Numbered from the stretch's first letter, positions 41,664 through 53,315 are shown. The stretch is 64,000 nucleotides of DNA from Halomonas eurihalina (GCF_008274785.1 NZ_VTPU01000010.1:62001-126000); one strand, 5' to 3'. Made by a program: numbers and translations. Notes: generated from the letters alone by a model not told the origin.

Positions 41664-43343
41664 TCAGTCCTGGCCCATCTGCTGCTTGATCAGATCACCG
41701 ATAGTGGTCGGGCTATCACCACTTTCGGCATCCTGCTCACGCAGCTTGCTCATGTTGCGACGCGTATCATCCTGATCCTTGGCCTTGACGGACAAGCTGA
41801 TCTGACGGTTCTTGCGGTCCACACCGACGATGCGCGCCTCAACGCTGTCACCCTCGTTGAGCACGTTACGAGCATCCTCGACGCGATCGGCGCTGATCTC
41901 GGAAGCTTTCAGCACGGCGACAACATCGGTAGCGAGCTCGACATGCGCTTCCTTGGCATCAACTTCGACCACACGGCCGGTGACGATGGAGCCCTTGTCA
42001 TTGACGGCCAGGAATTCGGCAACCGGATCGGTATCGAGCTGCTTGATACCCAGCGAGATGCGCTCGCGCTCGGGATCGATCGACAGGATGACGGCTTCGG
42101 CCTCGTCGCCCTTCTTGAACTGACGAACAGCTTCTTCGCCGCCTTCGGTCCAGGAAATGTCGGACAAGTGCACCAGACCGTCGATACCGCCTTCCAGGCC
42201 GATGAAGATACCGAAATCGGTGATCGACTTGATGGTACCGGAGACACGGTCACCCTTGTTGTACTGACCGTTGAAGGTCTCCCAAGGATTCGCGGTGCAC
42301 TGTTTGATGCCCAGCGAGATACGACGACGCTCCTCGTCGATATCCAGCACCATGACGTCCACGTCGTCGCCAACCTGGACGACCTTGGACGGATGGATGT
42401 TCTTGTTGGTCCAGTCCATTTCGGAGACGTGGACCAGGCCCTCGACACCCTCTTCCAACTCGGCGAAGCAGCCGTAGTCGGTGAGGTTGGTGACGGTGGC
42501 GTGCACCTTGGTGCCTTCCGGGTAACGATCCTTGATGTTGACCCACGGATCTTCGCCCAGCTGCTTCAGGCCCAGAGACACGCGGTTACGCTCGCGGTCG
42601 AACTTGAGGACCTTGACGTTGACTTCGTCGCCGACGGCCACGATCTCGCTGGGATGCTTGATGCGCTTCCAGGCCATGTCGGTGATGTGCAGCAGGCCAT
42701 CGACACCGCCCAGATCAACGAAGGCACCGTAGTCGGTAAGGTTCTTGACGATACCGATGATCTGCTGGCCTTCCTGCAGCGTGGCAAGCAGAGCTTCGCG
42801 CTCGGCGCTGTTCTCGGCCTCGAGCACGGCGCGGCGGGAAACCACCACGTTGTTGCGCTTCGGATCGAGCTTGATGACCTTGAAGTCGAGCTCCTTGTTC
42901 TCGAGGTGCGTGGTGTCGCGCACCGGACGCACATCGACCAGGGAGCCCGGCAGGAAGGCGCGGATGGAATCCACATCGACGGTGAAACCACCCTTGACCT
43001 TGCCGTTGATCACGCCCTTGACGATCTCTTCCTTCTCGAAGGCAGCTTCCAGAACCTTCCACGCCTCGGCGCGCTTGGCCTTCTCGCGAGACAGACGCGT
43101 CTCGCCGAAGCCATCTTCAACGGCTTCCAGAGCGACGTGGACTTCGTCGCCGACGGCGATGGTCAGTTCGCCGTTGTCGTCGCGGAACTGCGCCGCGGGG
43201 ATCTGACCTTCAGACTTCAGGCCGGCATTGACGGTGACCCAGTCACCTTCGATGTCGACAACAGCAGCCGCGACGATAGCGCCCGGCTCCATGTTGATGT
43301 CTTGGAGAGACTGTTCAAACAGTTCAGCAAAGCTTTCGCTCAT
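41664..43343 (-). CDS. rpsA: 30S ribosomal protein S1
   Basis: The 559-aa protein contains six S1 (OB-fold) repeats of about 70-85 residues, each with the G.V...T.YG.FV.L pattern (for example [21 protein letters not shown] and [21 protein letters not shown]). Length matches E. coli S1. It helps 30S subunits bind and unfold mRNA. AGGAA precedes the ATG at 43343. It is downstream of cmk, as usual. Confidence 0.97.
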   Translation of the reverse strand: MSESFAELFEQSLQDINMEPGAIVAAAVVDIEGDWVTVNAGLKSEGQIPAAQFRDDNGELTIAVGDEVHVALEAVEDGFGETRLSREKAKRAEAWKVLEAAFEKEEIVKGVINGKVKGGFTVDVDSIRAFLPGSLVDVRPVRDTTHLENKELDFKVIKLDPKRNNVVVSRRAVLEAENSAEREALLATLQEGQQIIGIVKNLTDYGAFVDLGGVDGLLHITDMAWKRIKHPSEIVAVGDEVNVKVLKFDRERNRVSLGLKQLGEDPWVNIKDRYPEGTKVHATVTNLTDYGCFAELEEGVEGLVHVSEMDWTNKNIHPSKVVQVGDDVDVMVLDIDEERRRISLGIKQCTANPWETFNGQYNKGDRVSGTIKSITDFGIFIGLEGGIDGLVHLSDISWTEGGEEAVRQFKKGDEAEAVILSIDPERERISLGIKQLDTDPVAEFLAVNDKGSIVTGRVVEVDAKEAHVELATDVVAVLKASEISADRVEDARNVLNEGDSVEARIVGVDRKNRQISLSVKAKDQDDTRRNMSKLREQDAESGDSPTTIGDLIKQQMGQD

Positions 43344-43523
43344 GATGTTCCTACGTGATCAACGTTGAGTGCGACCGAAGCCGCTTTCCTCCGCACCACC
43401 AGCGAGTGCGGGCCATTTCAGACTACCTTCGGGGATGTTGGCGCTGGTTCGACCTGGACGGGCTCACGGAAAACAAATGCCCTTCCACGTCATCACATCT
43501 TGCCGAAGGCGCCGCAAGGGAGC

Positions 43524-44213
43524 TCAGGCATCCGGTATCAGGCCCTCTCGGGCCAGCAATGCCGTCAGCCGATCCACCACTTCCGGTATCGTCAGGCTCG
43601 TGGTATCCAACGTGACGGCATCATCTGCCGGCACGAGTGGCGCCACGCTGCGCTGCATATCCCGTGCATCGCGTGCCTGAATCTCCTTTAGAAGACTCGA
43701 TAGACTAGCATCCACCCCGGCCTCTCGCAACTGCAAGTGGCGTCGTCTGGCGCGCTCCTCCGCCGAGGCGGTAAGAAATATCTTGAGCGGAGCCTCCTGG
43801 AAGACCACCGTTCCCATGTCACGCCCATCGGCCACCAGACCGGGGGCCTGGCGAAAATCCCGCTGGCGTTGCAGCAAGGCGGTACGCACCTTGGGCAACG
43901 AGGCTACCCGTGAAGCGGCATCACCGACATCCTCGGTGCGGATATCACCGGTCACTTCCTGCCCCTCGAGCACCACCCGGCCTTCACCATCCTCGGCCAA
44001 GAAGACCACATCCAGCTCGGCGGCGAGCCGCGCCAGGGTCAACTCATCATCCAGCGCGACACCATGACGGATGGCGGCCAGCGCGGTGAGCCGATAGAGC
44101 GCACCGCTATCCAGCAGATGCCATCCCAAGCGCTCGGCGACAAGCCGGCTGATCGTGCCCTTGCCGGCACCACCCGGGCCATCGATAGTCAGCACCGCAG
44201 CCTGTTCCGTCAT
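43524..44213 (-). CDS. cmk: Cytidylate kinase
   Basis: The 229-aa enzyme has P-loop [16 protein letters not shown] near residue 10, [13 protein letters not shown] (CMP-binding), and [12 protein letters not shown], all typical of bacterial CMP/dCMP kinase. ATG 44213 overlaps the tyrA::aroA stop (ATGA). An upstream in-frame extension to 44300 is not used. Confidence 0.96.
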   Translation of the reverse strand: MTEQAAVLTIDGPGGAGKGTISRLVAERLGWHLLDSGALYRLTALAAIRHGVALDDELTLARLAAELDVVFLAEDGEGRVVLEGQEVTGDIRTEDVGDAASRVASLPKVRTALLQRQRDFRQAPGLVADGRDMGTVVFQEAPLKIFLTASAEERARRRHLQLREAGVDASLSSLLKEIQARDARDMQRSVAPLVPADDAVTLDTTSLTIPEVVDRLTALLAREGLIPDA

Positions 44214-46480
44214 GCGTCCTCCTGTTGCGCCTCGATGGTCAGCCCAACGCGCCTCGCCAGCTCGATGAACCCCGGAAATGACGTCGCCACATTGGCACAA
44301 TCATCAATGGCGACCGCGTCACTGGCCCGCAATGCCGCCACGGCGAAGGCCATGGCAATACGATGATCGCCCAGGCTGTCGACCCGGCCACCTCCGTAAC
44401 TCGGCCCTTCGTCATCCTGGCCTTCGCGACGGCCGACGATATCGATGCCATCGTCATACAGTCGGTGCTCGACTCCCAGAACCGCGAAACCATCAGCCAT
44501 CGCCTGGAGCCGATCGGACTCCTTGACCCTCAACTCGGCGGCATCGCGCAGGCGGGTCACGCCTTCGGCGTTGGCCGCGGCGACGAATAGCGCCGGAAAC
44601 TCATCAATGGCCAATGGCACCTGGTCGACCGGAATATCGATACCCTTGAGCGGCGCATGACGAATATGCAGATCGGCCACCGGCTCGCCGCCCACTTCGC
44701 GCTCGTTCTCAAGGCGAAGGTCGGCACCCATCAATTTCAGGATATTGATCACGCCGATGCGGGTCGGGTTGACGCCGACGTGCTCAAGCACCAGGTCGGA
44801 GCCCGGCGTGATCGCCGCCGCCACCAGGAAAAAAGTCGCCGAGGAGATATCGGACGGCACATCGATCGGCGCCGCGGAGAGCCTGCCACCGCCTTCGAGC
44901 CAGCAGGTATCGCCCTCGCGCTCCACCCGATAGCCGAAGCCGCCGAGCATACGCTCGGTGTGATCGCGCGTCGGCGCCGGCTCGCGCACCCGCGTCTCGC
45001 CCTCGGCATAAAGGCCGGCGAGCAGCAGGCAGGATTTCACCTGGGCACTGGCCATCGGCATGTCGTAGGTGATGCCCTGGAGCGCCTGCCCGCCACGCAG
45101 ATTGAGCGGCGGACGTCCGCCCTCGGCGGTCTCGATCACCGCCCCCATCTCGCGCAGCGGATCGGCGACCCGCCCCATGGGCCGCTTGGTCAGGGAGACA
45201 TCGCCGGTCAGTTCGGTATCGAATGCCTGGCCGGCCAGCAGGCCGGCGAAGAGCCGCATGGCGGTTCCCGCATTGCCGACGTACAGCGGCCCGGAGGGTG
45301 CCTTCAAGCCATGCAGGCCGACGCCATGGATCGTCACCCGCCCCTGGTGCGGCCCCTCGATGGCGACGCCCATCTCGCGAAACGCCTGCAGGGTGGCCAG
45401 ACTGTCTTCCCCTTCGAGAAAGCCCGACACTTCGGTAACGCCTTCCGCCAGGGCACCGAGCATGATGGCGCGGTGGGAGACCGACTTGTCGCCGGGCACG
45501 CGGATGCGGCCCCGCACCTCGCCGCCGGGGCCAGCCCGGTAGCGCAACGTCGCTTGTTCTTGCATCTGGTACTCCGCCTGATAACTGCTCTGGTTCAGTA
45601 GAGAATCGAAGTAACGCCGGGCATGGCTGGCTCGATCGAAGGTCGACAGCATGGCGTCGGCATCGCCATCGGCGACGGCTTGCCGCAAGCGAGCGAGCCC
45701 CGCCTCGAAATCGTCGAGGGCAGCCAGTACCGCTTGCTGATTGGCAGCAAAGATATCGCGCCACATCACGGGATCACTGCCGGCAATACGGGTGAAGTCA
45801 CGAAAACCGCCGGCGGCATAACGGAATATCTCGAGTCGATCGTCCTGGCGCGCCAGGGTATCCACCAGCGAAAAGGCCAACAGGTGCGGCAGGTGACTGG
45901 TGCGGGCCAGAACCTGGTCGTGGCGCTCCACCTCCATCTCCAGCACCTCGGCACCAGCGGCCTGCCACAGGGCTCTCACCCGGGCCACGGCGCTCGGCGC
46001 GGTGGTCGTGGCCGGCGTCAGGATCACCTTGTGTCCCACATAAAGGTGCGAGTCGGACGCTGCCACCCCGCTCTTCTCGGAGCCCGCGATGGGGTGCCCC
46101 AACACCAGGTTGACCGGCAGTCGACCGAAGGCCGCCTCGGCCGCTTCACGAATGGCGCCCTTGGTACTGCCGACATCGGTGATCACCAGCGACGGATCAT
46201 CGGCCACGCCCTGCTCCGCCAGCGCCTCGAGCACCTCGCGCATGGCCAGTACCGGCACCGCCAGCACGATCATGCTGACCCCATCGAGCAACGTTGCCAG
46301 GCGCGTATCGCCTCGTTCGATCAAGCCCATCTCGACGCCCCGGGCGATTTCGTCGGCGTCCGGGTCGCAGGCGAGGATCTCCCCCTCGAAGCCAGCGTCA
46401 CGCAAGGCAGCCGCCAGGGAACCACCGATCAGGCCAAGACCGACGATCAGCAACCGGGACTCGCGAACCTCATGCGCCAT
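44210..46480 (-). CDS. Fused prephenate dehydrogenase / EPSP synthase (TyrA::AroA)
   Basis: The 756-aa protein joins two enzymes. Residues about 1-300 are TyrA-type, with nucleotide-binding [13 protein letters not shown] near residue 13, [20 protein letters not shown] and [13 protein letters not shown]. Residues about 315-756 are AroA, with [16 protein letters not shown] at the start, [16 protein letters not shown] and the late LGDHRIAMA. It covers two steps of aromatic amino acid synthesis: prephenate to 4-hydroxyphenylpyruvate (NAD+) and shikimate-3-phosphate plus PEP to EPSP. The fusion is known in Pseudomonas and Halomonadaceae relatives. Confidence 0.95.
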   Translation of the reverse strand: MAHEVRESRLLIVGLGLIGGSLAAALRDAGFEGEILACDPDADEIARGVEMGLIERGDTRLATLLDGVSMIVLAVPVLAMREVLEALAEQGVADDPSLVITDVGSTKGAIREAAEAAFGRLPVNLVLGHPIAGSEKSGVAASDSHLYVGHKVILTPATTTAPSAVARVRALWQAAGAEVLEMEVERHDQVLARTSHLPHLLAFSLVDTLARQDDRLEIFRYAAGGFRDFTRIAGSDPVMWRDIFAANQQAVLAALDDFEAGLARLRQAVADGDADAMLSTFDRASHARRYFDSLLNQSSYQAEYQMQEQATLRYRAGPGGEVRGRIRVPGDKSVSHRAIMLGALAEGVTEVSGFLEGEDSLATLQAFREMGVAIEGPHQGRVTIHGVGLHGLKAPSGPLYVGNAGTAMRLFAGLLAGQAFDTELTGDVSLTKRPMGRVADPLREMGAVIETAEGGRPPLNLRGGQALQGITYDMPMASAQVKSCLLLAGLYAEGETRVREPAPTRDHTERMLGGFGYRVEREGDTCWLEGGGRLSAAPIDVPSDISSATFFLVAAAITPGSDLVLEHVGVNPTRIGVINILKLMGADLRLENEREVGGEPVADLHIRHAPLKGIDIPVDQVPLAIDEFPALFVAAANAEGVTRLRDAAELRVKESDRLQAMADGFAVLGVEHRLYDDGIDIVGRREGQDDEGPSYGGGRVDSLGDHRIAMAFAVAALRASDAVAIDDCANVATSFPGFIELARRVGLTIEAQQEDA

Positions 46481-46482
46481 GC

Positions 46483-47574
46483 CTAGAGCACGCCTATCGG
46501 AAAGGAACCGAGCACCTTGAGCTCGGCGGCCCGCATCTGGACTTCCTCGAGTACCGCAGCGACACGCGACTCCTCGCGATGTCCCTTGAAGTCGATGAAG
46601 AAGACATAGTTCCAGACGCCACTGCGCGACGGCCGAGTCTCCAGGCGAGTCAGATCGATCTGGTGACGATGGAAGGGCTCCAGCAGGTCATGCAGCGCCC
46701 CCGGCTCGTTGCGCATGGCCACCACGATCGAGGTCTTGTCGTCGCCGGACATCGGCACGTCCTGATTGCCGATGATCAAAAAGCGCGTGGAATTGTCGGG
46801 GCGATCCTCGATCTTCTCGGCGACACGCGTCAGCCCATAGAGCTTGGCGGCCATGTCACCAGCAATGGCGGCACTGTGCCACTCGGTCTTGACCAGCCTG
46901 GCCGCTTCTGCGTTGGACGACACCGGCACTCGCTCGGCTTGCGGATAGTGAGCATCCAACCACTTGCGGCACTGCGCGAAGGATTGGGGATGCGAGTAGA
47001 TCCGCGAGACCTTGTCACGCCGCGTATTGTCGGACACCAGCAGGTGATGATGAATGCGCAGCACGACTTCGCCACAGATGCGCATGCTCGAATCCATGAA
47101 AGAATCCAGGGTGTGGTTGATCACCCCTTCGGTGGAGTTCTCCACCGGCACCACGCCATAATTGACGGCACCGGCTTCCACCTCGCGGAAGACTTCGTCG
47201 ATGGCCGCCATCGGCAGGCTGATCGCGCTTTCGCCGAAGTGCTTGAGCGCGGCCTGTTGCGTGAAGGTGCCTTCCGGCCCCAGATAGGCCACCTTGACCG
47301 GCTGCTCCAGCGCCAGGCAAGCCGACATGATCTCGCGGAACAGCCGCGCCATTTCCTCGCTATCCAGCGGGCCGTCGTTGAGCGCCATGATGCGGCGCAG
47401 CACCTGGGCCTCCCGCTCGGGACGATAGAACACCGCCTGGGGATCGTCCTTCGTCTTGGTCTCGGCCACGCTACGAGCACACTCGGCACGCTCGCTGATC
47501 AAGCGCATGATGTCGGAATCGAGCTGGTCGATGCGCTGACGCAGCCCTGCGAGGTCCTTGGGGGTGTCGCTCAT
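46483..47574 (-). CDS. pheA: Bifunctional chorismate mutase / prephenate dehydratase (P-protein)
   Basis: The 363-aa enzyme has an AroQ chorismate mutase domain (residues about 8-90, LRQRIDQLDSDIMRLISERA), a prephenate dehydratase domain (about 95-275, YLGPEGTFTQQAALKHFG, GVVPVENSTEGVINHT) and a C-terminal ACT regulatory domain (about 285-363, with ESRPSRSGVWNYVFFID-like phenylalanine-binding motif; here LETRPSRSG). The stop lies 2 bases before the tyrA::aroA start; hisC, often between them in pseudomonads, is absent. Confidence 0.96.
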   Translation of the reverse strand: MSDTPKDLAGLRQRIDQLDSDIMRLISERAECARSVAETKTKDDPQAVFYRPEREAQVLRRIMALNDGPLDSEEMARLFREIMSACLALEQPVKVAYLGPEGTFTQQAALKHFGESAISLPMAAIDEVFREVEAGAVNYGVVPVENSTEGVINHTLDSFMDSSMRICGEVVLRIHHHLLVSDNTRRDKVSRIYSHPQSFAQCRKWLDAHYPQAERVPVSSNAEAARLVKTEWHSAAIAGDMAAKLYGLTRVAEKIEDRPDNSTRFLIIGNQDVPMSGDDKTSIVVAMRNEPGALHDLLEPFHRHQIDLTRLETRPSRSGVWNYVFFIDFKGHREESRVAAVLEEVQMRAAELKVLGSFPIGVL

Positions 47575-47610
47575 CGGTTTCCCCTGATTATCAGATTCTT
47601 GCCTATACCG

Positions 47611-47663
<53 letters not shown>

Positions 47664-47711
47664 GCCAGAAAATCCCCCCGAAACTTCCGGGAACAAGGTT
47701 TTTGTTTTTTC

Positions 47712-47739
47712 TTACAGCTTAAAGCTTATGACTTACAGC
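47712..47739 (-). repeat. Degenerate heptanucleotide array, opposite orientation
   Basis: On the plus strand TTACAGC, TTAAAGC, TTATGAC and TTACAGC lie head to tail. On the minus strand these read GCTGTAA-type units, related to the GCCGTAA array at 47611-47659, so the two arrays are inverted relative to each other with a 52-base spacer. Confidence 0.85.
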
Positions 47740-47740
47740 T

Positions 47741-47785
47741 CCGGGCGCAGCCCGGTTATAGCTCCGGGCGAAGCCGGGGCGGGTT
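47741..47785 (-). terminator. Two GC-rich hairpins after serC
   Basis: CCGGGC/GCCCGG (47741-47755) is a perfect 6-bp stem with a GCA loop; a second, imperfect copy (47764-47778) has a GAA loop. The units share CTCCGGGCG and stand in tandem just past the serC stop. There is no immediate T-run, so they may stabilise mRNA ends or attenuate rather than terminate. Confidence 0.55.
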
Positions 47786-48901
47786 TCAGCCTCGACGCTT
47801 CTCGAAGTCGCTCATGAAGTCTACCAAAGCGTCCACGGCCGCTTCCGGCACCGCATTGTAAAGACTCGCGCGCATACCACCGACGCTGCGATGCCCCTTG
47901 AGATTGAGCAGCCCCGCTTCTTCGCTCTCGGCCAGGAAGGCCTCGTCCAGGCGCGAGTCGGCCAGCACGAAGGGCACGTTCATGCGCGAACGATTTACGG
48001 GCGCGATCGGATTGGAATAGAGCTCACTGGCGTCGATGGTTGCGTAAAGCTTGGACGCCTTGCGATCGTTGCTGGCCCCCATGGCGACCAGCCCACCGAT
48101 GTCATCCTTCAGCCACTCAAACACCAGCCCCGCCAGGTACCAGCTATAGGTGGCCGGCGTATTGATCATCGAGCCCGCCTCGGCGAGAGCCCGGTAACTG
48201 AACAGGCTGGGCATGTCGGCGCGCGCCCGGTCGAGCAGGTCATCGCGCACGATGGCCACCACCAGACCGGCCGGCCCAATGTTCTTCTGGGCACCGGCAT
48301 AGATGACCCCGAAGCGGGACACATCCAGCGGCCCGGAGAGGATGCTGGACGACATGTCACAGGCCAGCGGCACCTCACTGCCATCGCGGCGGCGCAACCC
48401 TTCCGCGCCACCGGGGGTATAGTCGAACTCGAGCCCACCGATGGTCTCGTTGGCGGTGTAATGGAGGTAGGCGGCATCCTCGGACAACTCGATTTCCGAC
48501 TGCCGGGGCACGGCCGTATGGCCATTGGCTTCGCTGGAAGCCGCTACCACCGCATCACCAAACAGGTGACGCGCCTCCTTGATGGCCTTGCTGCCCCAGA
48601 TACCTGTCTGCACGAAGTTGGCCGTGCCACCGGCGCCGAGCAGGTTATAGGGCAAGGCGGCGAACTGCTGGGTCGCCCCTCCCTGGGTGAACAGCACCCG
48701 ATAATTGTCGGGAATGGCCAGCAGTTCCCGCAGGTCGCGCTCAGCCCGCTCGGCGATGGCCACATAATCGCTGGAGCGATGGCTCATCTCCATGACCGAA
48801 AGACCGCGCCCCCGGTAGTCCAGCATTTCGTCGCGGGCTCGCGCCAGCACTGCCTCGGGCAACGCAGCCGGCCCGGCACAGAAATTGAAATGACGTGTCA
48901 T
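47786..48901 (-). CDS. serC: Phosphoserine aminotransferase
   Basis: The 371-aa PLP enzyme starts with the standard MTRHFNFCAGPAALP, has VLFTQGGATQQFAA for phosphate and PLP binding, and the Schiff-base Lys in YAGAQKNIGPAGL near residue 200. It serves serine and pyridoxal synthesis. ATG 48901 has AGAGGA 12 nt upstream; an in-frame GTG at 48922 overlapping gyrA would add 7 residues. Confidence 0.96.
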   Translation of the reverse strand: MTRHFNFCAGPAALPEAVLARARDEMLDYRGRGLSVMEMSHRSSDYVAIAERAERDLRELLAIPDNYRVLFTQGGATQQFAALPYNLLGAGGTANFVQTGIWGSKAIKEARHLFGDAVVAASSEANGHTAVPRQSEIELSEDAAYLHYTANETIGGLEFDYTPGGAEGLRRRDGSEVPLACDMSSSILSGPLDVSRFGVIYAGAQKNIGPAGLVVAIVRDDLLDRARADMPSLFSYRALAEAGSMINTPATYSWYLAGLVFEWLKDDIGGLVAMGASNDRKASKLYATIDASELYSNPIAPVNRSRMNVPFVLADSRLDEAFLAESEEAGLLNLKGHRSVGGMRASLYNAVPEAAVDALVDFMSDFEKRRG

Positions 48902-48918
48902 CAGCGTTGTGTGTCCTC

Positions 48919-51591
48919 TCACTCGTCCGAGGGCTGGGTCGTATCGCCCTCGCCATCCTCTTCCAGCTCAGCCTCCACGACGTCCACTTCCTCCGGCTCG
49001 TCGACGCGTACCGTCTTGACCAGCGACTCGCTCTCGCCCAGGCGGATCAGCATCACACCCTGGGTGTTGCGCGATGAAATGGAGACTTCATCGACCCGAG
49101 TGCGCACCAGGGTGCCCTTATCGGTGATCAGCATCATCTCGTCGGAGGCGTAGACCTGCATGGCAGCCACCAGGGAACCGTTACGCTCGCTGGTCTGCAT
49201 GGCGATCACGCCCTGGCCACCGCGACCACGCAGCGGGAATTCCTCCAGACGAGTGCGCTTGCCATAGCCATTCTCCGACGCCGTGAGGATATAGATCTGG
49301 CCGGCATCGAGCGGCTCGGCACTCTGCACTTCCGTCTCGTCCTGCTCCTCGGCGTCGATACGTTGACTCCGCGGAATGATCAGGCTGATCACTTCGGCAT
49401 CATCGAGCAGGCGCATGCCACGCACACCGCGCGCGGTCCGCCCCATGGCGCGCACATTGGACTCATCGAAGCGGATGGCCTTGCCATTGGAAGAGAGCAG
49501 CATGGCGTGGTCCGAGCCACCGGTAATGGCCGCACCCACCAGGCGGTCGCCCTCTTCCAGATCGATGGCGATCAAGCCCACGCTGCGCGGACGCGAGAAC
49601 TGCGCCAGGCTGGTGCGCTTGACCGTGCCCTTGGCGGTAGCGAAGAAGATGTAGCTGTCCGGATCGTAATCGCGCACCGGCAGGATGGCATTGATCGCCT
49701 CGTCCTCTTCCAGCGGCAGCAGGTTGACCAGCGGCTTGCCACGCGAGCCGCGGCTCGCCGCCGGCATCTCGTAGACCTTGAGCCAGTAGACCTTGCCGCG
49801 ATTGGAGAACAGCAGCACGGTATCGTGGGTCGAGGCCACCAGCAGGTGCTCGATGACGTCTTCGTCCTTCATGGACGTGGCCGACTTGCCTCGACCGCCG
49901 CGCCGCTGGGCCTGGTAATCGGAAAGCGGCTGGGTCTTGGCGTACCCCGAGCGCGACACCGTAACCACCATATCCTCCTCGGCAATCAAGTCCTCGATGG
50001 ACAGATCGAGGTGGCTGGCCTGGATCTCGGTGCGGCGCGACTCGCCAAACTGGTCGCGTATGGCCGTCAACTCCTCGCGAATCACCTCGAGCAAGCGGTC
50101 GGCGGATGCCAGGATCGCGGTGAGTTCGGCGATCTTCTCCAGGATACCCAGGTACTCGTCGAGCAGCTTCTCGGTTTCCAAGCCGGTCAGGCGATGCAGA
50201 CGCAGTTCGAGAATCGCCTGGGCCTGGGCCGGCGAAAGCCGGTATTCCTTGCCCGCCGTGTCCAGGCCGAAACCTTCCTCCAGGTCTTCGGGCTTGCAGG
50301 AAGTGGCGCCGGCGCGTTCCAGCATGCCGGTCACCTGACCGGGCGCCCAGTTCCTGTCAAGCAGCTTCTCCTTGGCCTCATTGGCCGAGGGCGAAGCCTT
50401 GATCAGCTCGATCACCTCGTCGATGTTGGAGATCGCGACTGTCAGGCCTTCGAGGATATGGCCACGCTCGCGGGCCTTCTTGAGTTCGAACAGAGTCCGG
50501 CGAGTCACCACTTCGCGACGGTGGCGAATGAACGCCTCGAGCACCTCCTTGAGGTTGAGCGTGCGCGGCTCGCCGCCGTCCAGGGCCACCATGTTGATGC
50601 CAAAGACGTTCTGCAGCTGCGTCTGGGCAAACAGGTTGTTGACCACGACATCGCCGGACTCGCCGCGCTTGACCTCGATGACGACCCGCAGCCCGTCCTT
50701 GTCGGACTCGTCGCGCAGCTCGGCGATGCCCTCGATGCGCTTTTCCTTGACCAGCTCTGCGATCTTCTCGATCAGACGAGCCTTGTTCACCTGATAGGGC
50801 AGCTCGGTGACGATGATGTGGTCGCGGCCGGTCTTCACGTCATGCTCGATGGTGTGGCGGGCACGCACATAGATGCGACCACGGCCGGTACGATAAGCCT
50901 CGAGAATCCCGGCCCGGCCGTTGATGATGCCCCCGGTGGGGAAATCCGGCCCGGGGATGTATTCCATGAGGTCATCGACGGAGAGCGTGTAGTCGTCGAT
51001 CAGGGCCAGGCAACCGTCGATCACCTCCACCATATTGTGGGGCGGAATATTGGTCGCCATGCCCACGGCGATGCCCGAGGAGCCATTGACCAGCAGGTTG
51101 GGCAGCTTGGTCGGCAGCACATCCGGGATGCGCTCGGTGCCGTCGTAGTTATCGACCCAGTCGACGGTATCCTTTTCCAGATCCGCCAACAGTTCGTGGG
51201 CCAGGCGCGCCATGCGCACCTCGGTATAACGCATGGCGGCCGCATTGTCGCCGTCGATGGACCCAAAGTTGCCCTGGCCATCGACCAGCACATGGCGCAT
51301 CGAGAAGTCCTGCGCCATGCGCACGATGGTGTCGTAGACGGCGCTGTCGCCGTGGGGGTGATACTTACCGATCACATCGCCGACGACACGCGCCGACTTC
51401 TTGTAGGCCTTGTTCCAATCATTGCCGAGCTCGTGCATCGCGTACAGCACGCGCCGGTGCACGGGTTTCAGGCCATCACGCACGTCAGGCAGCGCACGGC
51501 CGATGATCACACTCATCGCGTAATCGAGGTACGACTGCTTCAGCTCGTCCTCGATGTTGACTGGCAGAATCTCTCTGGCGATGTCACCCAT
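48919..51591 (-). CDS. gyrA: DNA gyrase subunit A
   Basis: The 890-aa protein has the breakage-reunion domain with active-site Tyr in AMRYTEVRM near residue 120, the quinolone-determining region [11 protein letters not shown] with Ser and Asp at the usual sensitive positions, and a C-terminal beta-pinwheel with the GyrA box [10 protein letters not shown]. An acidic tail ends the protein. ATG 51591 is the canonical start ([15 protein letters not shown]); the frame extends upstream to 51633 without support. The region 51640-51806 beyond it holds no gene. Confidence 0.97.
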   Translation of the reverse strand: MGDIAREILPVNIEDELKQSYLDYAMSVIIGRALPDVRDGLKPVHRRVLYAMHELGNDWNKAYKKSARVVGDVIGKYHPHGDSAVYDTIVRMAQDFSMRHVLVDGQGNFGSIDGDNAAAMRYTEVRMARLAHELLADLEKDTVDWVDNYDGTERIPDVLPTKLPNLLVNGSSGIAVGMATNIPPHNMVEVIDGCLALIDDYTLSVDDLMEYIPGPDFPTGGIINGRAGILEAYRTGRGRIYVRARHTIEHDVKTGRDHIIVTELPYQVNKARLIEKIAELVKEKRIEGIAELRDESDKDGLRVVIEVKRGESGDVVVNNLFAQTQLQNVFGINMVALDGGEPRTLNLKEVLEAFIRHRREVVTRRTLFELKKARERGHILEGLTVAISNIDEVIELIKASPSANEAKEKLLDRNWAPGQVTGMLERAGATSCKPEDLEEGFGLDTAGKEYRLSPAQAQAILELRLHRLTGLETEKLLDEYLGILEKIAELTAILASADRLLEVIREELTAIRDQFGESRRTEIQASHLDLSIEDLIAEEDMVVTVSRSGYAKTQPLSDYQAQRRGGRGKSATSMKDEDVIEHLLVASTHDTVLLFSNRGKVYWLKVYEMPAASRGSRGKPLVNLLPLEEDEAINAILPVRDYDPDSYIFFATAKGTVKRTSLAQFSRPRSVGLIAIDLEEGDRLVGAAITGGSDHAMLLSSNGKAIRFDESNVRAMGRTARGVRGMRLLDDAEVISLIIPRSQRIDAEEQDETEVQSAEPLDAGQIYILTASENGYGKRTRLEEFPLRGRGGQGVIAMQTSERNGSLVAAMQVYASDEMMLITDKGTLVRTRVDEVSISSRNTQGVMLIRLGESESLVKTVRVDEPEEVDVVEAELEEDGEGDTTQPSDE

Positions 51592-51806
51592 GGGTCGTCG
51601 AATCCTTTGCACTGCGACAGGTAAACGCGTCACGAGGCCGTGACACAGGGAGCGCTACCGTCGAACGACGACATGGATAAGGCTAGGCATCTCGCGGGCA
51701 AGCCCATCGAGCCATCTGCCTCACCCTTCCGTCAGGTCTTCGGCGACTCCCTGGCGCGTCATATCAGCGCCACAGCATACCATTCCGGGCGAGGCAAAGC
51801 AGCGGG

Positions 51807-52229
51807 CTATTGCGCGATTACCAGCGGCGCCATGAGATCGCGCAATTCACCCTCGATGGCGACGGCCTTGTTGCTCCTCACATCGAGAAGCACGAAGGTC
51901 AGGTCGGCACTGGCGACCAGCTTGTCATCGCGGTCGCGACGCACTTCCTGATGCATCCGCGCGCTGCGCGTGCCGAGTTCGGCCAGCCCCGTGACCACCT
52001 TCAGGTCATCGCCGGCCAGCGCTGCACGCCGATAGTCGATGTTCAGATTGACGGCCACGAACGCCACATCGCCGCGCTCGATGATACCGGCCAGATCGGC
52101 GCGCTCGTCGAAATAGGCCCAGCGCCCCTCCTCCAGGAACTCCAGGTAGCGGGCATTGTTGACGTGGCCATAGCCATCCAGGTGATAGCCTCGTACACGC
52201 AAGCGAATAGTGGACCAACGCGAATCCAT
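51807..52229 (-). CDS. Hotdog-fold acyl-CoA thioesterase
   Basis: The 140-aa protein has the 4-hydroxybenzoyl-CoA thioesterase motif YGHVNNARYLEFLEEGR near residue 19 (the second residue of the active-site Asp/Gly-containing helix follows), then a central HotDog sheet. Members hydrolyse short or medium acyl-CoA; exact substrate unknown. It is a single gene, divergent from rdgC. Confidence 0.88.
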   Translation of the reverse strand: MDSRWSTIRLRVRGYHLDGYGHVNNARYLEFLEEGRWAYFDERADLAGIIERGDVAFVAVNLNIDYRRAALAGDDLKVVTGLAELGTRSARMHQEVRRDRDDKLVASADLTFVLLDVRSNKAVAIEGELRDLMAPLVIAQ

Positions 52230-52382
52230 GGGTGATACCTCTATATCAGGAAAGACTCGATTCTAGCCATGGCGGCACCATACACTCAAACTCCCGTTTG
52301 AATCGGCAATCCCTTGAGCACCGCTGGCACCGCCGCCTCCCTTTCGCCATAATGTGCGTCCTTTGCATGCAGGAAAGGCTCC

Positions 52383-53315
52383 ATGTGGTTCAAGCACTTG
52401 CATCTGTATCGCCTGCACGGCGCCCCCGAACTCGATCCGAGCGAGCTGGAAACAGCGCTGGAAGCACAGGCCTTCCGCCCGCTGGGAGGTAGCGAGGCGC
52501 GTCGCCTCGGCTGGTGCGCCCCCGCCGGGCGGGCCAGCACCCAGCGGCTCCACGAACTCCAGGGCCAGCGACTGCTGACGGCGCTGCGCCAGGAACGCCT
52601 GCTGCCGGCTGCCGTGGTGCGCGAGGAACTCGAGGAGCGCGTAGACGCCCTCGAGACCGCCGAAGGTCGCAAACTGCGACGTCAGGAAAAGCTCGCCCTC
52701 AAGGAACAGATCTACGAGGAATTGCTGCCACGCGCCTTCGTGCGCAACCAGAAAGTCGACCTCTGGTGGGACACTCGGCGTGGCTTGATCGCCATCAACA
52801 CCAGCAGTCGCAAACGCGCCGAAGAGCTCCTCGACCTGCTGCGCGAGACACTGGGCACTCTTCGCGTCACTCCCTTGGCGAGCCAGACACTCCCCATGCG
52901 CGCCATGACAACCTGGCTCGGCGACCCGGCCTCACGCCCCGCTGATCTGCAGCTCGGCGATCAGGTAGAACTCAAGGCCAAGGGCGATGACGGCGTGCTT
53001 CGGGCTCGCCAGGTGGATCTGGACAGCGACGAGATCCAGCAATTGCTGGAGAGCGGCCGACAGGTCAGCAAGCTCGCACTCGCCATCGAGGGCCGCCTGA
53101 ACTTCGTGCTGCACGATGACCTCGCCGTAAAAGGCCTGAATTTCGACGATGCCCTGATCGACGAGGCCTCCCAGTCGGATGACGGCGACGACGCCGTGGT
53201 TCGCCTGGAGACCGACTTCCTGCTGATGACTCAGGCGCTGGCCGAGAGCATCGAGCGACTGATCGCCTGGCTGGGCGGTGAATCCAGCCCGGCGAACAAC
53301 GCCCCATCCGCATGA
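52383..53315 (+). CDS. rdgC: Recombination-associated protein RdgC
   Basis: The 310-aa protein starts MWFKHLHLYRLH and carries typical RdgC segments, including LGWCAP near residue 43, VVREELEERV, and LLPRAFVRNQKVDLWWDTRRGLI around residue 120. RdgC forms rings on double-stranded DNA and restrains RecA. AGGAAAGG lies just upstream of the ATG. Confidence 0.95.
   Translation: MWFKHLHLYRLHGAPELDPSELETALEAQAFRPLGGSEARRLGWCAPAGRASTQRLHELQGQRLLTALRQERLLPAAVVREELEERVDALETAEGRKLRRQEKLALKEQIYEELLPRAFVRNQKVDLWWDTRRGLIAINTSSRKRAEELLDLLRETLGTLRVTPLASQTLPMRAMTTWLGDPASRPADLQLGDQVELKAKGDDGVLRARQVDLDSDEIQQLLESGRQVSKLALAIEGRLNFVLHDDLAVKGLNFDDALIDEASQSDDGDDAVVRLETDFLLMTQALAESIERLIAWLGGESSPANNAPSA

Noticed and set aside
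41634..43358. 574-aa plus-strand frame opposite rpsA
   Set aside because: Antisense to the six S1 repeats; its own repeats mirror the repeats of rpsA and are not independent evidence of a gene.
48919..51591. Quinolone-resistance substitutions in gyrA
   Set aside because: The [11 protein letters not shown] segment carries Ser and Asp at the sensitive positions; no resistance change seen.
49363..51624. 753-aa plus-strand frame opposite gyrA
   Set aside because: Antisense shadow of gyrA; low-complexity His/Asp/Leu/Gly-rich composition and no supporting signals.
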